Origin: Pleurodeles waltl
Lineage: Eukaryota; Chordata; Amphibia; Caudata; Salamandridae
Assembly (NCBI RefSeq): GCF_031143425.1
Contig: NC_090440.1
Coordinates: forward strand, 338,275,844-338,339,843
Direction: 5' to 3'
Length of the DNA: 64,000 nucleotides
Shown: piece by piece, positions 1-10,530 of the stretch
How positions within the stretch are numbered: the first letter of the stretch is position 1
Layout: the number at the start of each line of letters is the position of its first letter
Position numbers and translations under genes: made by a program
The notes under the pieces: generated by a model
Told to the model about the DNA's origin: nothing
What the model saw: the letters and a program-made list of their open reading frames with translations, nothing else
Database searches by the model: none

Positions 1-391
1 TGGACAATGCACTTGTGAGACTAATAGACTGGACTTTGCCATGGACATTCCTCCACCATCACCCCTGACCATTTGACAACCACCTCCACTATTTAGCACT
101 TAAACACCCTTAAATCACAAAACAATCTGGGGTCAGTCTGTGCTTTCGAAAATGTGTATTAGCAATAACTGTGGCAAAATGCTATATCCAATGTAATGTC
201 AACATACCTATGTCACACTGCTCTAGTCCATGCGGAAACAAAGCAGAGGTCACACAGTGGGACCCACATCTGTGAATTCGAAAGGGAAAGTGACAACTGA
301 GTGTCCATACACTGGGTGAAAATGACAGACAGATGAGAGGTAGAAGAATTACATCAGATGTAGCAGGCAGTGTTGTTTTCTTACCTTTGTC

Positions 392-1482
392 TCACTGGAA
401 GTATTGCTGGATCACTGTGTTCCTGTTTTCTATGTCCTCTTTGTCTGCTTCCTCGTCTTCACTGTCCACAGGCTCCACAGCTGCCACAACACCTCCATCT
501 GAACCATCTTCCTGCAGAAAAGGCACCTGTCGTCGCAAAGCCAAGTTGGTGAGTAGAATAGGGAACCACCTGTCATATGGAGGCACCGGAACCTGGCCTT
601 CAGGAGGCCGAAGGTCCTCTCTATAATCCTCCTAGTCCACCCATGGGCCTCATTGTAGCATTCCTCTGCCCTTGTCCTGGGATTCCTCACTGGGGTCAGT
701 AGCCATGACAGGTTGGGGTAACCAGAGTCACCTGCAAATGGCGAGGGACAACTGTTAGACTCAAACTAACCTGTAGGGATATCCCCAGACCCAGACAACC
801 ATTCCCACTGTCTTGCTTCCAGGTGCTCACCTAATAGCCACACACGGTGCCTCTGGAGTTGACCCATCACATAAGGGATGCTGCTATTCCGCAGGATGTA
901 GGCGTCATGCACTGAGCCAGGGAACTTGGCATTCACATGGGAAATGTACTGGTCTGCCAAACACACCATCTGCACATTCATGGAATGATAACTCTTCCGG
1001 TTTCTGTACACCTGCTCACTCCTGCGGGGGGTACCAAAGCCGCATGTGTCCCATCAATGGCACCTATGATGTTGGGGATATTTCCCAGGGCATAGAAATC
1101 ACCTTTCACTGTAGGCAAATCCTCCACCTGAGGGAAAACGATGTAGCTCCGCATGTGTTTCAGCAAGGCAGACAACACTCTGGACAAGACGTTGGAAAAC
1201 ATAGGCTGGGAAATCCCTGATGATATGGCCACTGTTGTTTGAAATGACCCACTTGCAAGGAAATGGAGTACTGACAGCACCTGCACTTGAGGGGAGATTC
1301 CTGTAGGATGGCTGATAGCTGACATCAGGTCTGGCTCCAGCTGGGTACACAGTTCCTGGATTGTGGCACGGTCAAGCATGTAGGTGATGACCACATGTCT
1401 TTCCTCCATTGTTGACAGGTCCACCAGCGGTCTGTACACCGGAGGATGTCTCCATCTCCTCACATGTGCCAGCGGACGGCGC
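392..1482 (-). pseudogene. HARBI1-like DDE transposase, H1, exons 2 and 3, broken
   Basis: Harbinger transposase, which cuts and joins element ends. Exon 2 runs 1482 to 831 and exon 3 from 731 to 392, with GTGAGC donor and CAG acceptor around a 99-bp intron. Exon 2 has the helical N-terminal region, the SGSFQ segment and the first catalytic Asp in IGAIDGTH; the second Asp is in GSVHDAY and the catalytic Glu is in [12 protein letters not shown] of exon 3. Breaks: a 1-bp loss in the G run at 1026-1031 shifts frame just after the first Asp, and about 43 bp are missing in exon 3 after the SLFYSP segment. The acidic tail ends in QQYFQ. Copies 2 and 4 have an ATG before RRW; here it is GTG AGG, so translation would need the upstream exon at 6100-6182. 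Confidence 0.85.
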
Positions 1483-1932
1483 CTATGAAGGACAACAGCG
1501 AGCACAGAGTCAACCAACTCAAGAGGTACGTACCCACAGCTTACACAGAACACGAATCATAATCCGAAAAGTGGCCTGTATGTGTGTTGAGGCTAGGCCT
1601 AGGTATGTGTAACGCAGTTAAAAATTAAGCCATGTGGGCCCCTGAAATGGCCGCTGCCTGACCTGTAAAGTGGGAAAATGGGATGTGAGGTAACTGCGCT
1701 GGCATTGTACACAGTCGTGGTAGGCGGTCGAAGACTGCGGCGCAATGCTGCATTGGTTAACATAGGACCCTATGGGTCCCAGGAGCCAATGACGATGTAT
1801 GCCGGTGGTGACGGTACGCACCGCCGCAGACGTGACTGCCATTTTCTATCTGTTCAATCACTCGATACCTGATCTTCGACAGAAGAGGACCTACACTGCA
1901 AGTGCTGCTGTGACCTCAGTCTGGAAGAGACA

Positions 1933-4900
1933 ATGGCTCGACTGTATGGGGAAAGGGCCCCTGCCTTCACATCAGAGGATTTGGAGAAACTCGGGGATGG
2001 GGTCCTTCCCCAGTACATGCTACTCTACAGTCCTCCAGACAAACAGGGAAGTACACTGGGACCATGTTGCATGGGCTATGCCTGTGTGGAGTGGGGTGGA
2101 TGAAAGATGGGGGGGGGAGATTGAGGCGTGTATGAAACGATGATGAGTGCATGTGCCACATGGTAAGGTTAGGGATGGGGGCCAATTACTGTGACGGTGC
2201 ATTTGGTAATAAGATTTCTCTCCCCCCTGTACAATTCATGAAGGTCAGCGCCCACCAGAAAAACAATATTTGGCGTGCCATCGCCAAGGACGTCCGGACC
2301 CTGGGGGTCTACCACAGACGGAGCACCCACTGCCGTAAGAGATGAGAGGACATTCGCCGCTGGAGCAAGAAGACGGCGTAGGCTTAGGTGGGGATGGCCT
2401 CCCAATGTGGGAGGGGTGCAGTCGCACCATGACCCCCCTGATGTTCAGGATCCTGGCGGTGGCGTACCCAGAGTTGGATGGGCGCTTGGGGGCATCACAG
2501 CAGCCACAAGGGGGTGAGTACACTCTCATCCTGCTGATTTTGTGCAGAGTGGAGGTGTCTGGGTGGAAGAGGTGGGCTGTGGGTTTCCCTAGGCCAGGGC
2601 GAGTTTAGAAGGCAAGGTCCCTCTGTAAAGCAGGCCATGTAGTACCCAACCCCACCTCTGTACAGTGCCAAGTACACCTAGTCATGCTCCTGTTTCATCC
2701 ATGTGTGCAGATGTCGTCCATAGCCTTGTAGGCCATGTCCCAGGGATTGAACAGTGGAGCCCAAGAGCGTGGCGGAGTGCAGGGGGCTTCTGTGTCTGTC
2801 GTGTCCACCAACGGTAGCGGTAATGCATGCGCTCAACATGTCTTTCTTCTGTCGTCCCCCCCTTTTTGTGGTCTCCCTGTTCTTGTGTGCATTAGCATCA
2901 TCAGGCGGAGGAGCAGTGGCACCGGAGCAGGAGGGAGCTGCATCCCACATTGTCCTGGAGGGTGAGACAACGTAGTCTGATTTCACCAGTGGGACGGAGG
3001 GCGAGGGGAGCTCCACGGCGGGGACAGGAGCTGACACCAGTGACACTGACTCATTCTCTGATGGGAGCTCCTTTGTGGTGGCGGCAACATCTGTGCCCCC
3101 CGCATATACAGGTACAGCCGCCACCCCCCTACCAGCACCGCCCTCCCAGCAGCCCCTCAGCCTTTGCCCCGTACCCGCTCACCCAGGAGGGTGAGCATCA
3201 CCTTCGCCCCAGGCACCTCAGGCCCTGCCCCAGTCACCCCTGCTGCCCTCAGTGAGGAGGCCATTGACCTCCTCAGGTCCCTCACTGTTGGGCAGTCTAC
3301 CATTTCGAATGCCATCCAGGGTGTAGAAAGGCAGTTGCAAAAAACAAATGCATTCCTGCAGGGCATTCATTCTGGTCAGGCGGCCCTTCAGCGAGCTTTT
3401 CAGACTCTGGCCTCAGCACTGATGGCAGCCATTGTCCCTGTCTCTAGCCTCCCCCCTCCAACTTCCTCCACCTAGACCCAATCCCCTGTACCTCAGCCTA
3501 TCCCAACCACACCTTCAGACCAGCATGCACACACCTCAACACAAAAGGGAAGCTCAGGCAAACATACGCACCACAAATCCCACAGGCACTCACGCAAGCA
3601 ACACACACATGCAGACACACCAACAACCACTGCCTCCACTGTGTCCCCTTCCTCCTCGTTTCCCTCCTCCCTCCCAGTCTCGTCTACACTCACACCTGCA
3701 TGCACTACATCTACAGCCACTACTGCCAGCACCAGCACACACACCACCACACCCCGCTCACGTGCAGTCACCACCCCCACTACCATTCACACGTCCCCTG
3801 TGTCCTCTCCCAGTGTGTCTGTGACACCACCTCCCAAGATACACAAATGCAGGCACACACCCACCCAACAGCCATCCACCTCACGACAGCCTCCAGCTCA
3901 TGCGCCTTCACCCAAAGTCACCAAACGAACACCTCCTACAACCACAACCTCTTCCTCCACTCCTAAACCCCCTCCAGCTACCCCTCCCAGTGTCTCCCAA
4001 AAACTTTTCCTGTCCGACCTTGACCTCTTTCCCACACCTACTCCACCCCGTCCATCTCCTAGGGCCCGACTCGCCAGGTCTTAACCTAGCACCTCAGGCA
4101 CAACATCTCTGGGACCAGTGGTGACTATAGTCACCGGAATATGGAGTGCACGGGCCACCAGGGCAGCCAGTGTGGCACGGAGCCACAGCACGGACAGTCC
4201 CCCACCTGTGAAGCATCAAAAGTTGGCCAGTGCCCGGCGGGAGAGGGGGAAGACTCCAGCCACCAAAGCCGCTCCCAGGGGTACAGGTGGGAGTGTGGAG
4301 TCAGCTGCGACACCTTCCAAGGTGGGGAAGGGCCACAAGAAAGTCAGCAGGTCTTGGAAGAGCAGCACAGCGGAGAAGACCGCCATCATCCCGGCTGCCC
4401 AGGAGGCCACCACCATCATCCCCGCTGCCCAGGAGGCCACCGCCAGCACCTGCCCTGCTGCCCAAGAGGCCACCACCATCATCCCCGCTGCCCAGGAGGC
4501 CACAGCCATCATCACCGCTGCCCAGGAGGCCACCACCAGCACCTGCCCTGCTGACCAAGAGGCCACCACCATCATCCCCGCTGCCCAGGTGGCCACCGCC
4601 AGCACCTGCCCTACTGCCCAAGAGGCCACCGCCATCATCCCTGCTGGGCCAGAGAGGACCACCAGCACCAGCCCCACTGGGCTAGAGAGGACCGCCATCA
4701 CAAGCCCCGCTGGGCTAGTGAGGACCGCCAGCACCAGACTCGCTGGGCCAGAGAGGACTGCCAGCACCAGCCCCGCTGGGCTAGAGAGGACCGCCAGCAC
4801 CAGCCCCGCTGGGCTAGAGAGGACCACCAGCACCAGCCCCGCTGGGCCAGAGAGGACTGCCAGCACAAGCCCCGCTGGGCTAGAGAGGACCGCCAGCAGC

Positions 4901-5248
4901 TTAGTCACTCCAAAGGAGCCCGCCGCCACAAGCACCGCTGAACAGGGCACCGCCACTACAAGCACCGCTGAACAGGGCACCGCCGCCACAAGCACCGCTG
5001 AACAGGGCACCGCCGTCACAAGCACCGCTGCACAGGGCACTGCCAGCACAAGCACCGCTGCACAGGGCACCGCCGTCACAAGCACCGCTGCACAGGGCAC
5101 CGCCGCCACAAGCACCGCTGCACAGGGCACAGCCGCCACAAGCACCGCTGCCAAGGACAGCGCCACCACAAGCTCCACTGAACAGGGCACCGCCGCCAGA
5201 AGCACCGCTGAACATTGCACCGTCGCAACAAGCACCGCTGGCCCATGA
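1933..5248 (+). pseudogene. Second Myb/SANT-like gene of Harbinger (right gene), H1, broken
   Basis: Three exons are visible: 1933-2046 (114 nt, starts MARLYGERAPAF), 2244-2513 and 2896-5248. Exons 1 and 2 together give the Myb/SANT-like fold (conserved W in IWRAIA, G.Y..RSTHCRKR, then the RRW segment). Exon 3 has a helical block containing EEAIDLLRSLTVGQSTI (about 3260-3460), a Ser/Thr/Pro-rich linker, a Lys-rich stretch (KVGKGHKK) and a repeat tail. In Harbinger elements a Myb-like protein binds the ends and helps the transposase; that role is inferred. Breaks: the exon-1 donor is GG instead of GT, exon 2 has TGA where other copies have Trp and is 1 nt short, exon 3 changes frame before 3164, and stops sit at 3473 and 4082. 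The last segment (4118-5248) is open for 376 codons. Confidence 0.75.
4380..5240 (+). repeat. 30/33-bp minisatellite coding for the tail of the right gene
   Basis: About 28 head-to-tail units of 10 or 11 codons stay in one open frame. Three blocks follow each other: units ending PAAQEAT (4381-4640), units of the type AGLERTASTSP (4640-4895), and units TAATSTAEQG or TAVTSTAAQG (4920-5240). The matching parts of H2 and H3 have different short repeats (KGKKGPPATKGKE; ASTAATDTA), so the tail diverges quickly while staying low-complexity, Thr/Ala/Ser-rich and uncharged. The minus strand also lacks stops here because the repeat excludes them in that frame. Confidence 0.85.
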
Positions 5249-5282
5249 GCGCCAAAAGCTCTGACGCTACTGAGGCCACCAC

Positions 5283-5655
5283 GAGCAGGATGAAGCACTC
5301 TGGGCACAAGGTCCCCTCCAGAACCAGTGGAGATTGACATCCACTACCTCAGTCCTTGGCAGGATGAAGCACTCTGGGCACAAGGCCCCCTCCAGAACCA
5401 GTGGAGACTGTTATCCACTTGAGAGAGACTCCCAAGGATGGAACAGTGGGTAACCACCCACTTGTGAGACTTGAGAGACTGTGGCTTTGCACTCCCCAGG
5501 ATGGAACAGTGGGCAAACCACCCACTGTAGAGACTTGTGAGACTGTGGCTTTGCACTCCCCAGGATGGAACAGTGGGAAAACCACCCACTGTAGAGACTT
5601 GAGAGACTGTGGCTTTGCACTCCCCAGGATTGAACAGTGGGCATGTTGCCCCCTC
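5283..5655 (+). repeat. Two subterminal minisatellites of H1 (74-bp and 64-bp units)
   Basis: Two copies of a 74-bp unit (starts at 5286 and 5360; contains ATGAAGCACTCTGGGCACAA) are followed by about three and a half copies of a 64-bp unit (GTGGCTTTGC at 5481, 5545 and 5609). The same two unit types, in the same order relative to the right TIR, recur in H2 and H3, so they belong to the element and are not a local accident. Confidence 0.85.
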
Positions 5656-6099
5656 GTGGATTTGACGTTGTGCACTCAACTGGGCTGAGGTGCCCTCCCT
5701 TTCCCTCCCCCTGAGGTGCCTGTTTTATTGGTATCTGATGCCCCTGCAGTGTTCTCCCCATCATGGTCGGGGATCTTGTGTGGGCCTCGCCAATACCGTG
5801 TGGGCCCAGTGTTCCACAGACTTCAATGGAGCACTACCTGGACTACTATTCTTGGTGTATATTTTGTTTATAGTGTATATATGTATATTTTTGCGTACTG
5901 GATTTTAATATATTACAATGGTTACACTCATTTCCTTTGGTCTTTGCATTCTTCTGGGGGGGTTGGGGGTGTAACTGTAATGTATCATGCTGTATTAGTG
6001 TGTGTGTTGTGGTGGGTAAGGGTGGGGGTGGAGTTGTTGCATGTTGCATGTGTGTGTCCCAGTTTTTTCCCTCCCCTGTGTCGTAGGTGCAGTACTCAC

Positions 6100-6182
6100 C
6101 GTGGTCTTCGCCGCCGGCGTTCGTGCTCCTGGTAGAGGAGCAAGAAGATAAGGGCTGGCAGGATCTGCAGCTCTGGTTCCAT
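6100..6182 (-). CDS. Proposed first coding exon of the Harbinger transposase, H1
   Basis: An 83-nt segment starting ATG at 6182 encodes MEPELQIL, a hydrophobic stretch, YQEH and an Arg-rich run, and ends at a consensus donor CG|GTGAGT (donor 6099-6094). H2 and H3 have the same segment, the same length and the same donor. It ends in phase 2; transposase exon 2 at 1482 starts with the single base that completes the codon and keeps the RRWRHPPVYRP frame. Hydrophobic, Arg-rich starts are typical of Harbinger transposases. The intron would be about 4.6 kb and would contain the right gene on the other strand. This exon junction is an inference from phase and conservation. Confidence 0.6.
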
Positions 6183-6414
6183 GGCGTCTGGATTCCTCGT
6201 GGGGTGTTTCGTGTTTTTGTCCGCAGTGAATCCGCCCCGGAAAGGGTGGCAGATTGGTAGGTTGTGATACTGTGGGCGGTACATTGTCCTCCGCCTGTCT
6301 GTTGGCGGGTACCGCCAAGCTGTTTGTTTGTACTGCCATGGCGGTCGGAGTGTTAAAGTGGCTCTCTTTGTTGGCGGTTTCCGCCACGGTCGTAATTCCA
6401 TTTTTTTTACCGCC

Positions 6415-6450
6415 CCTTTAACACCGTCTGCCAGGGTTGTAATGACCACC
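6415..6450 (-). repeat. Right terminal inverted repeat of H1
   Basis: Read inward on the minus strand it starts GGTGGTCATTACAACCC, then TGGCAGACGG. It matches the H2 and H3 right ends (CCCTCATTACAACCC) and the H4 left end (GGGTCATTACAACATTGG). I could not fix the expected 3-bp target duplication because the other end is outside the window. Confidence 0.75.
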
Positions 6451-6493
6451 ATAGTCTGCAATATGCCAATACTGTAGTCTTACTTACAAAATC

Positions 6494-6770
6494 CTACACA
6501 GGAGATGGAGAAGAGAATACTGCTTCTGCAGCAGTAAGACTTTCAATGGTGCCCAAATAAAAGTCAAGGAAAGACTTTCGCCTTCTTGTGCAAGTTTTAC
6601 AACTCGAGTTATATGGCTGAAATAGACGGTCATTCTTATCCACTACATCAATGCACTTGTTATAATCCAGTCCAGAGTTGGGAATTTGAACTTCTATCAA
6701 CTGACACCAAAACGTGAGCAGGGAAGTGCTCTTATCATGGAATGTAGAGAGCATGAATGCATACTGCCTC
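6494..6770 (-). pseudogene. piggyBac-like transposase relic
   Basis: The minus strand reads MLSTFHDKST, then about 20 residues on DYNKCIDVVDKNDRLFQPY, then an Arg/Lys-rich stretch. In piggyBac transposases the segment DYNK....VD..DQ....Y carries the third catalytic Asp and follows a LSTIH-like strand, so order and spacing fit. After QPY the usual KWWKK/helical part is only roughly recognisable and the frame closes at 6494. Only about 90 codons remain and no ends were found. A single host exon is less likely, since no flanking exons are visible. Confidence 0.5.
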
Positions 6771-6829
6771 TTAAAATTTGACTGTGATCAGGTTGTTGGA
6801 GCGCAATTCTGTGTTCTAGCTTTTTTGGG

Positions 6830-7200
6830 GCTTCATAGAAATGAACAAATGTGAAATATTTTTACGCTAATTCTGCAAAGCCCATTGAGGCCTATTGTAG
6901 ACAATGGTCTCCTTTTAATGCCTGCTCTCAGCAGGCGTTGAAAGTGCTGTAATAAATGATGCAAAGAAATCTGTTTGATTTCTTTGCGCCATTTTTTCAG
7001 CCCCCCCTACGGGGGTACGTCCCATATGCAAACATTATGCCTGGTGCAAGTATAATGTAGCGCAGAGGGCTACAAAGTGGCACATTGCATGCATTGCATC
7101 ACTTTGTAAATTTGGCGCAGCAATTTTGGCCTTGAAATAAAAAATTAGGCTATTATGGCACAAGGAGGCTCTAGGGGCTCTTAAATCTGCCCCAAAGTAT
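6830..7200. repeat. Interspersed repeat, inverted partner of 55800-56310
   Basis: The segment carries TTACGCTAATTCTGCAAAGC, a pair of GCAGGCGTT/ATTAAAAGGAG-type motifs and CTACAAAGTGGCACATTGCA. The same blocks occur in reverse order and strand at 55800-56170 (ACGCTAATCCTGCAAAGC; AGTGGTGCAATGCATGC). It is non-coding and not assigned to a class; a non-autonomous DNA element is the likeliest kind. Confidence 0.5.
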
Positions 7201-7556
7201 TACTTTAACTGGCTACATATGCAAGACCACAGCCTACTTAGAGGTATAAGGTATGAGCCCATGCCATCCACTGTTCATTTATTATGGCACTCACACGCAG
7301 CTAAGTGACCTTTAGATGAGAGTCAAGTAAACAAAGCTATATCACTGTCAGAGGGGACAGAAAGTAGGCCCCAGGCATTGCCATAAATATGCCCCTCGTT
7401 AGCAAACCAGATAGCTAACTAGCCATATGCAAACCAATAGGCCTGGTGTTTGCTGCCAGCCAGTTGGCTTTCAAAACGCTTATGTCCCTTTGCCATGGCT
7501 TTTGCAAAACGTTCATAAGGAAGCTTTCAGTATAAATAAAATTTCCCTAAAGCAAA

Positions 7557-9961
7557 TGTTAGAAATTGGTTCTCTAGTTAACAAAGGTGTGAACCCTGTC
7601 CAAGTAAGAACCACAGTTCTTGTCAGGGTAAGTCACAACACAACCTAAAATATCCTGTGCTCACACTCCGGTAGCATGGCACAGAGCAGGCAGTCTTCAC
7701 GTAAAAGGCAATGTGTAATGTAGTTGTGCAAAAACTCATACAGTAACATAGAGAAAACACCACAAAAGGTAGTCCACACCAGTTTAGAAAAATAGGTAAC
7801 ATTTATCTGAATAGAATAAGACCAACACACCAAACAATCCAATGTGCAGAAGTCAAGATATCACTTTTTAGAGGTTTAAAAGAGTCTTAATCCACAAGAA
7901 TCAGTGACTGTATCCTTTTAACACACACAGCCTCATCACAAGTCTGGCTGTTCATGGACTGCCAGAATTGCAGTGTTGCTTGGACTGCTGCCAATTGGGG
8001 TGGTCCGACCACCATATTATGACCATGGTAGAGCTGCCCCGGTCTGACCGCCGGCACCACCACGTTGCCACCAGCCGAAGGCCTGGCGATGCCAGTGATC
8101 TCAATCTGCCAGGCTTCCTTCTATTATGGGCTGGCATCAATGTTGTGATGTGTTTCCCCCTGGGCCAGCAGGTGGGAACGCTGTTTCTGCCCGTCGGCCC
8201 AGCAGGAAAATCGTAATGGGTAACGCAGAGGGACGGCCTCACATGCGGTTATGCCGACGCAGGACTTTGGAGGGAAGAAGAGGCCACCTGCCAAAGTAAT
8301 AATCAAAGTCATTATGAGGGCCACTGTATCTAGGGTGCATCAAAAATAATGATTCAAAGGGCCTGAGAGGGGAAGATATGTTGGAAAGTAAAACAATGCG
8401 TTGGTTTTCAAAGCACAGCAAATGTGATGCGTTGTTTATTTTCGCAAGGCAATGAATTGATTTCTGGGAGTGCAGCATTGTTTCCTCACTGTGGTGCGGG
8501 TATATTTTGATGCCTAGAGAACATGTATGGAATATCCAAAACACGGTGTCAGAATAGAGCAGGTTGGCGATGCAGCAATTTTTCAGCAGCGAGGTGAGTA
8601 CTGTGTGGATCTTTGCAGGTGTTGCATTGATTTTCCGATGTGCTAGATTTTCTCTCTTTGGTGAAGGTTTTGATGGCCCTGAGATTTCAGAAGAGGAAGC
8701 AAGCTTAGTCCAGCCATTGGAGAGCAATTTTGGGGGAAGGCAGAGTCCTTCCAGCAGAGTCAGTGGCCAGCAGAAAGCACAGCAACAAGCAAGAGAGCAG
8801 CCCTTCCAGGAAAGCAGTCCAGATGAGTCCTTTGTGCAGCAAGGCAGTCCCTCTGACAGAGTCCAATTGTATGTTTAGAAGGTTCTAATTTTAGGATGTC
8901 ACAGGCCCAGTATATATGCACAAATGTGCATTTGAAGTGGAGGGAAAAGTTAAAGAGTGGTTTTGAAGTGCAGCAGTTGCCCTTTCGACCCAGTCCTGTC
9001 TGCCAGAACTTCTGTTCGGAGCTATCAGTTCTTTGTGTGACGTCAGGCCACTAGTCTTTGTAGTGGAAAAGAGAGGCCCTCCACCCTTCCTGCCCAGGAA
9101 GGCCGATTAGTATGCAGATGAATTAAGATGCAGTTGAGTGTCCTGTGTTTATGTCTGTCTGGGTGGAATGCACAAGGGGCACTTTCAACCAGCACATACC
9201 AGATGTGGATTGAAGACAGGCTGTAAGACACAGAGAACAGTAAGTGCAGAGAAATGCCTACTTTCTAAAATTGGCATTTCTAAAATAGCAATGTTAAATC
9301 CAACCTCACCAGTAAGCAGGAGTTCTCAATACCATTCTAAAACATGACAATGTCACTCCTCTCAGATCAGAAATCACACCTTGAAAGCACATAAGGGAAC
9401 TTCTAATGCTGACCTGTGAGAGGAACAGGCTTCACAGTAGCGAAAAATGACTTTGAGTTTTGCACTACCAGGACATGTAAAGCTTACAAGTACGTCCTAA
9501 TTTTTACTTACAGAGCACGCTGACCTGTGGGCTACCAAGGACCTACTTTAGGGGTTCCATATGTAATAAAAGGGAAGATTAAGACTTGGCAATTAGTTTA
9601 AATGCCAAGTCGAAGTGGCAGTGAATCTGCACAAACAGGCTTTGAAATGGCAGGCTTGATTCATGGTTAAGGGGCTACGTATGTAGGTGGCACAATCAGT
9701 GCTGCAATCCCACTAGTAGCATTTAATTTACAGGCACTGAGCACAAGTATTGCACTTTACTAGGGACTTATAAGTAAATAAAAATTTAACAATTGAGTAT
9801 GAGCCATTGTTACCATGTTTAGAGGAGATAACAAGCACTTTAGCACTGGCCAGCAATGGTGGTGTGCAGAGTCCTGAAACCAGCAAAACTTAGATCAGAC
9901 AAATGGAAGAAAGGAGGCAAAAAGTTGGGGGAAGACCACCCTAAGGCTGCCAGGTCTAACA
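7557..9961 (+). mobile_element. Solo LTR A of the TGTTAGA family
   Basis: It begins TGTTAGAAATTGG and ends GGTCTAACA, so the termini form TG...CA and a 7-bp inverted repeat. Flanks are GCAAA (7552-7556) and GCAAC (9962-9966), a 4 of 5 match. The first 150 bases match copies B, C and D, including GGGTAAGTCACAACACAACC. No primer-binding site or gag/pol follows, so it is read as a solo LTR. Lineage is unknown; Ty3/gypsy would be a reasonable guess in a salamander. It contains the Harbinger-like insert at 7975-8322. Confidence 0.7.
7975..8322. mobile_element. Degenerate Harbinger-like non-autonomous element inside LTR A
   Basis: A GC-rich island with repeated GACCGCC, GGTGGTCCGACCACC and CCGGC words interrupts LTR A and ends GTCATTATGAGGGCC, close to the Harbinger TIR seen elsewhere (CCCTCATTATGAC inverted). 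The left end is not clear. It has no coding capacity. Its place inside the LTR shows that it inserted after the LTR did. Confidence 0.5.
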
Positions 9962-10530
9962 GCAACAATCTGTCTTTGATCTCAAGAAGCACACATTGAC
10001 ATATTAGACCATGGAACTTAAGAGCTCAACTTTGAATTGGGATGTACCTTGAGAAAAGGCAGAATGCTTTCACTTACATTGAAGTTAGCCAATGGCGGAA
10101 TTGGACGGACACACTGCACAATTCTGTGGTGGGTGGAAGAATAAAGTGACTCAACAAAAGACAAATGAAAGAAAAGGGCTCACTGCAAGACTGTATCAGT
10201 ATATTTATTCTGGTATAAAGAGATCATGCCTAATTCCATATCTAAAAAGTGCCTCACATGTCAACTTGGGGGCAGTTTTGAACTTGAAAAGATACACAGT
10301 AAAGGTGTTTTGCCTGGTATGGAAGACTGCATGCATTTGTACTTTCTTCAGTCAATGTTTGTGGCAATATCAAGGAAAAAAACAACAAAACATGCCCACA
10401 ACATGGTCTACCACACCCTCTGACAGTTCAGGGGATTTGGCTCATTTTGTTTTCCTCTGTGTGGGGATGCCACCCTCCTTGGGGAGTCAATTGCATCCCC
10501 AGAAGAAATCAAACATTCCTATTTATTTCA
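9962..10530. other. Unassigned spacer between LTR A and LTR B
   Basis: No convincing gene. Short open frames here show no family motif. The right edge (ATTTATTTCA) is the target of LTR B and, with the sequence after 12719, rebuilds an L2-like LINE tail on the minus strand, so part of this spacer may be LINE 3' flank. Confidence 0.4.

Larger units (their letters stand above)
1..6450 (+). mobile_element. Harbinger-type DNA transposon copy H1, right two thirds
   Basis: The window opens inside the 3' flank of the element's left gene; the first 100 bases align with 61141-61240 of copy H4. Then come the transposase (minus), the second Myb/SANT gene (plus), minisatellites, the small terminal exon (minus) and the right TIR, whose inner sequence read inward is TCATTACAACCCTGGC. 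Gene order matches H2, H3 and H4. The left end lies outside the window. PIF/Harbinger is assigned from the HARBI1-like DDE nuclease plus Myb-like partner, the known pairing for this superfamily. All three coding units are broken, so this is a fossil copy. Confidence 0.85.

Noticed and set aside
4216..5340. A 374-codon open frame on the minus strand opposite the coding minisatellite
   Set aside because: It exists because the 30/33-bp repeat lacks stops in that frame; composition is Val/Ala/Leu repeats, with no start context or partner in H2/H3. The plus strand is the gene.
9962..10530. LTRs A and B as the two LTRs of one retroelement
   Set aside because: The gap is only 569 bp, has no gag/pol or primer site, and each LTR has its own flanking target sequence (GCAAA/GCAAC against TTTCA).
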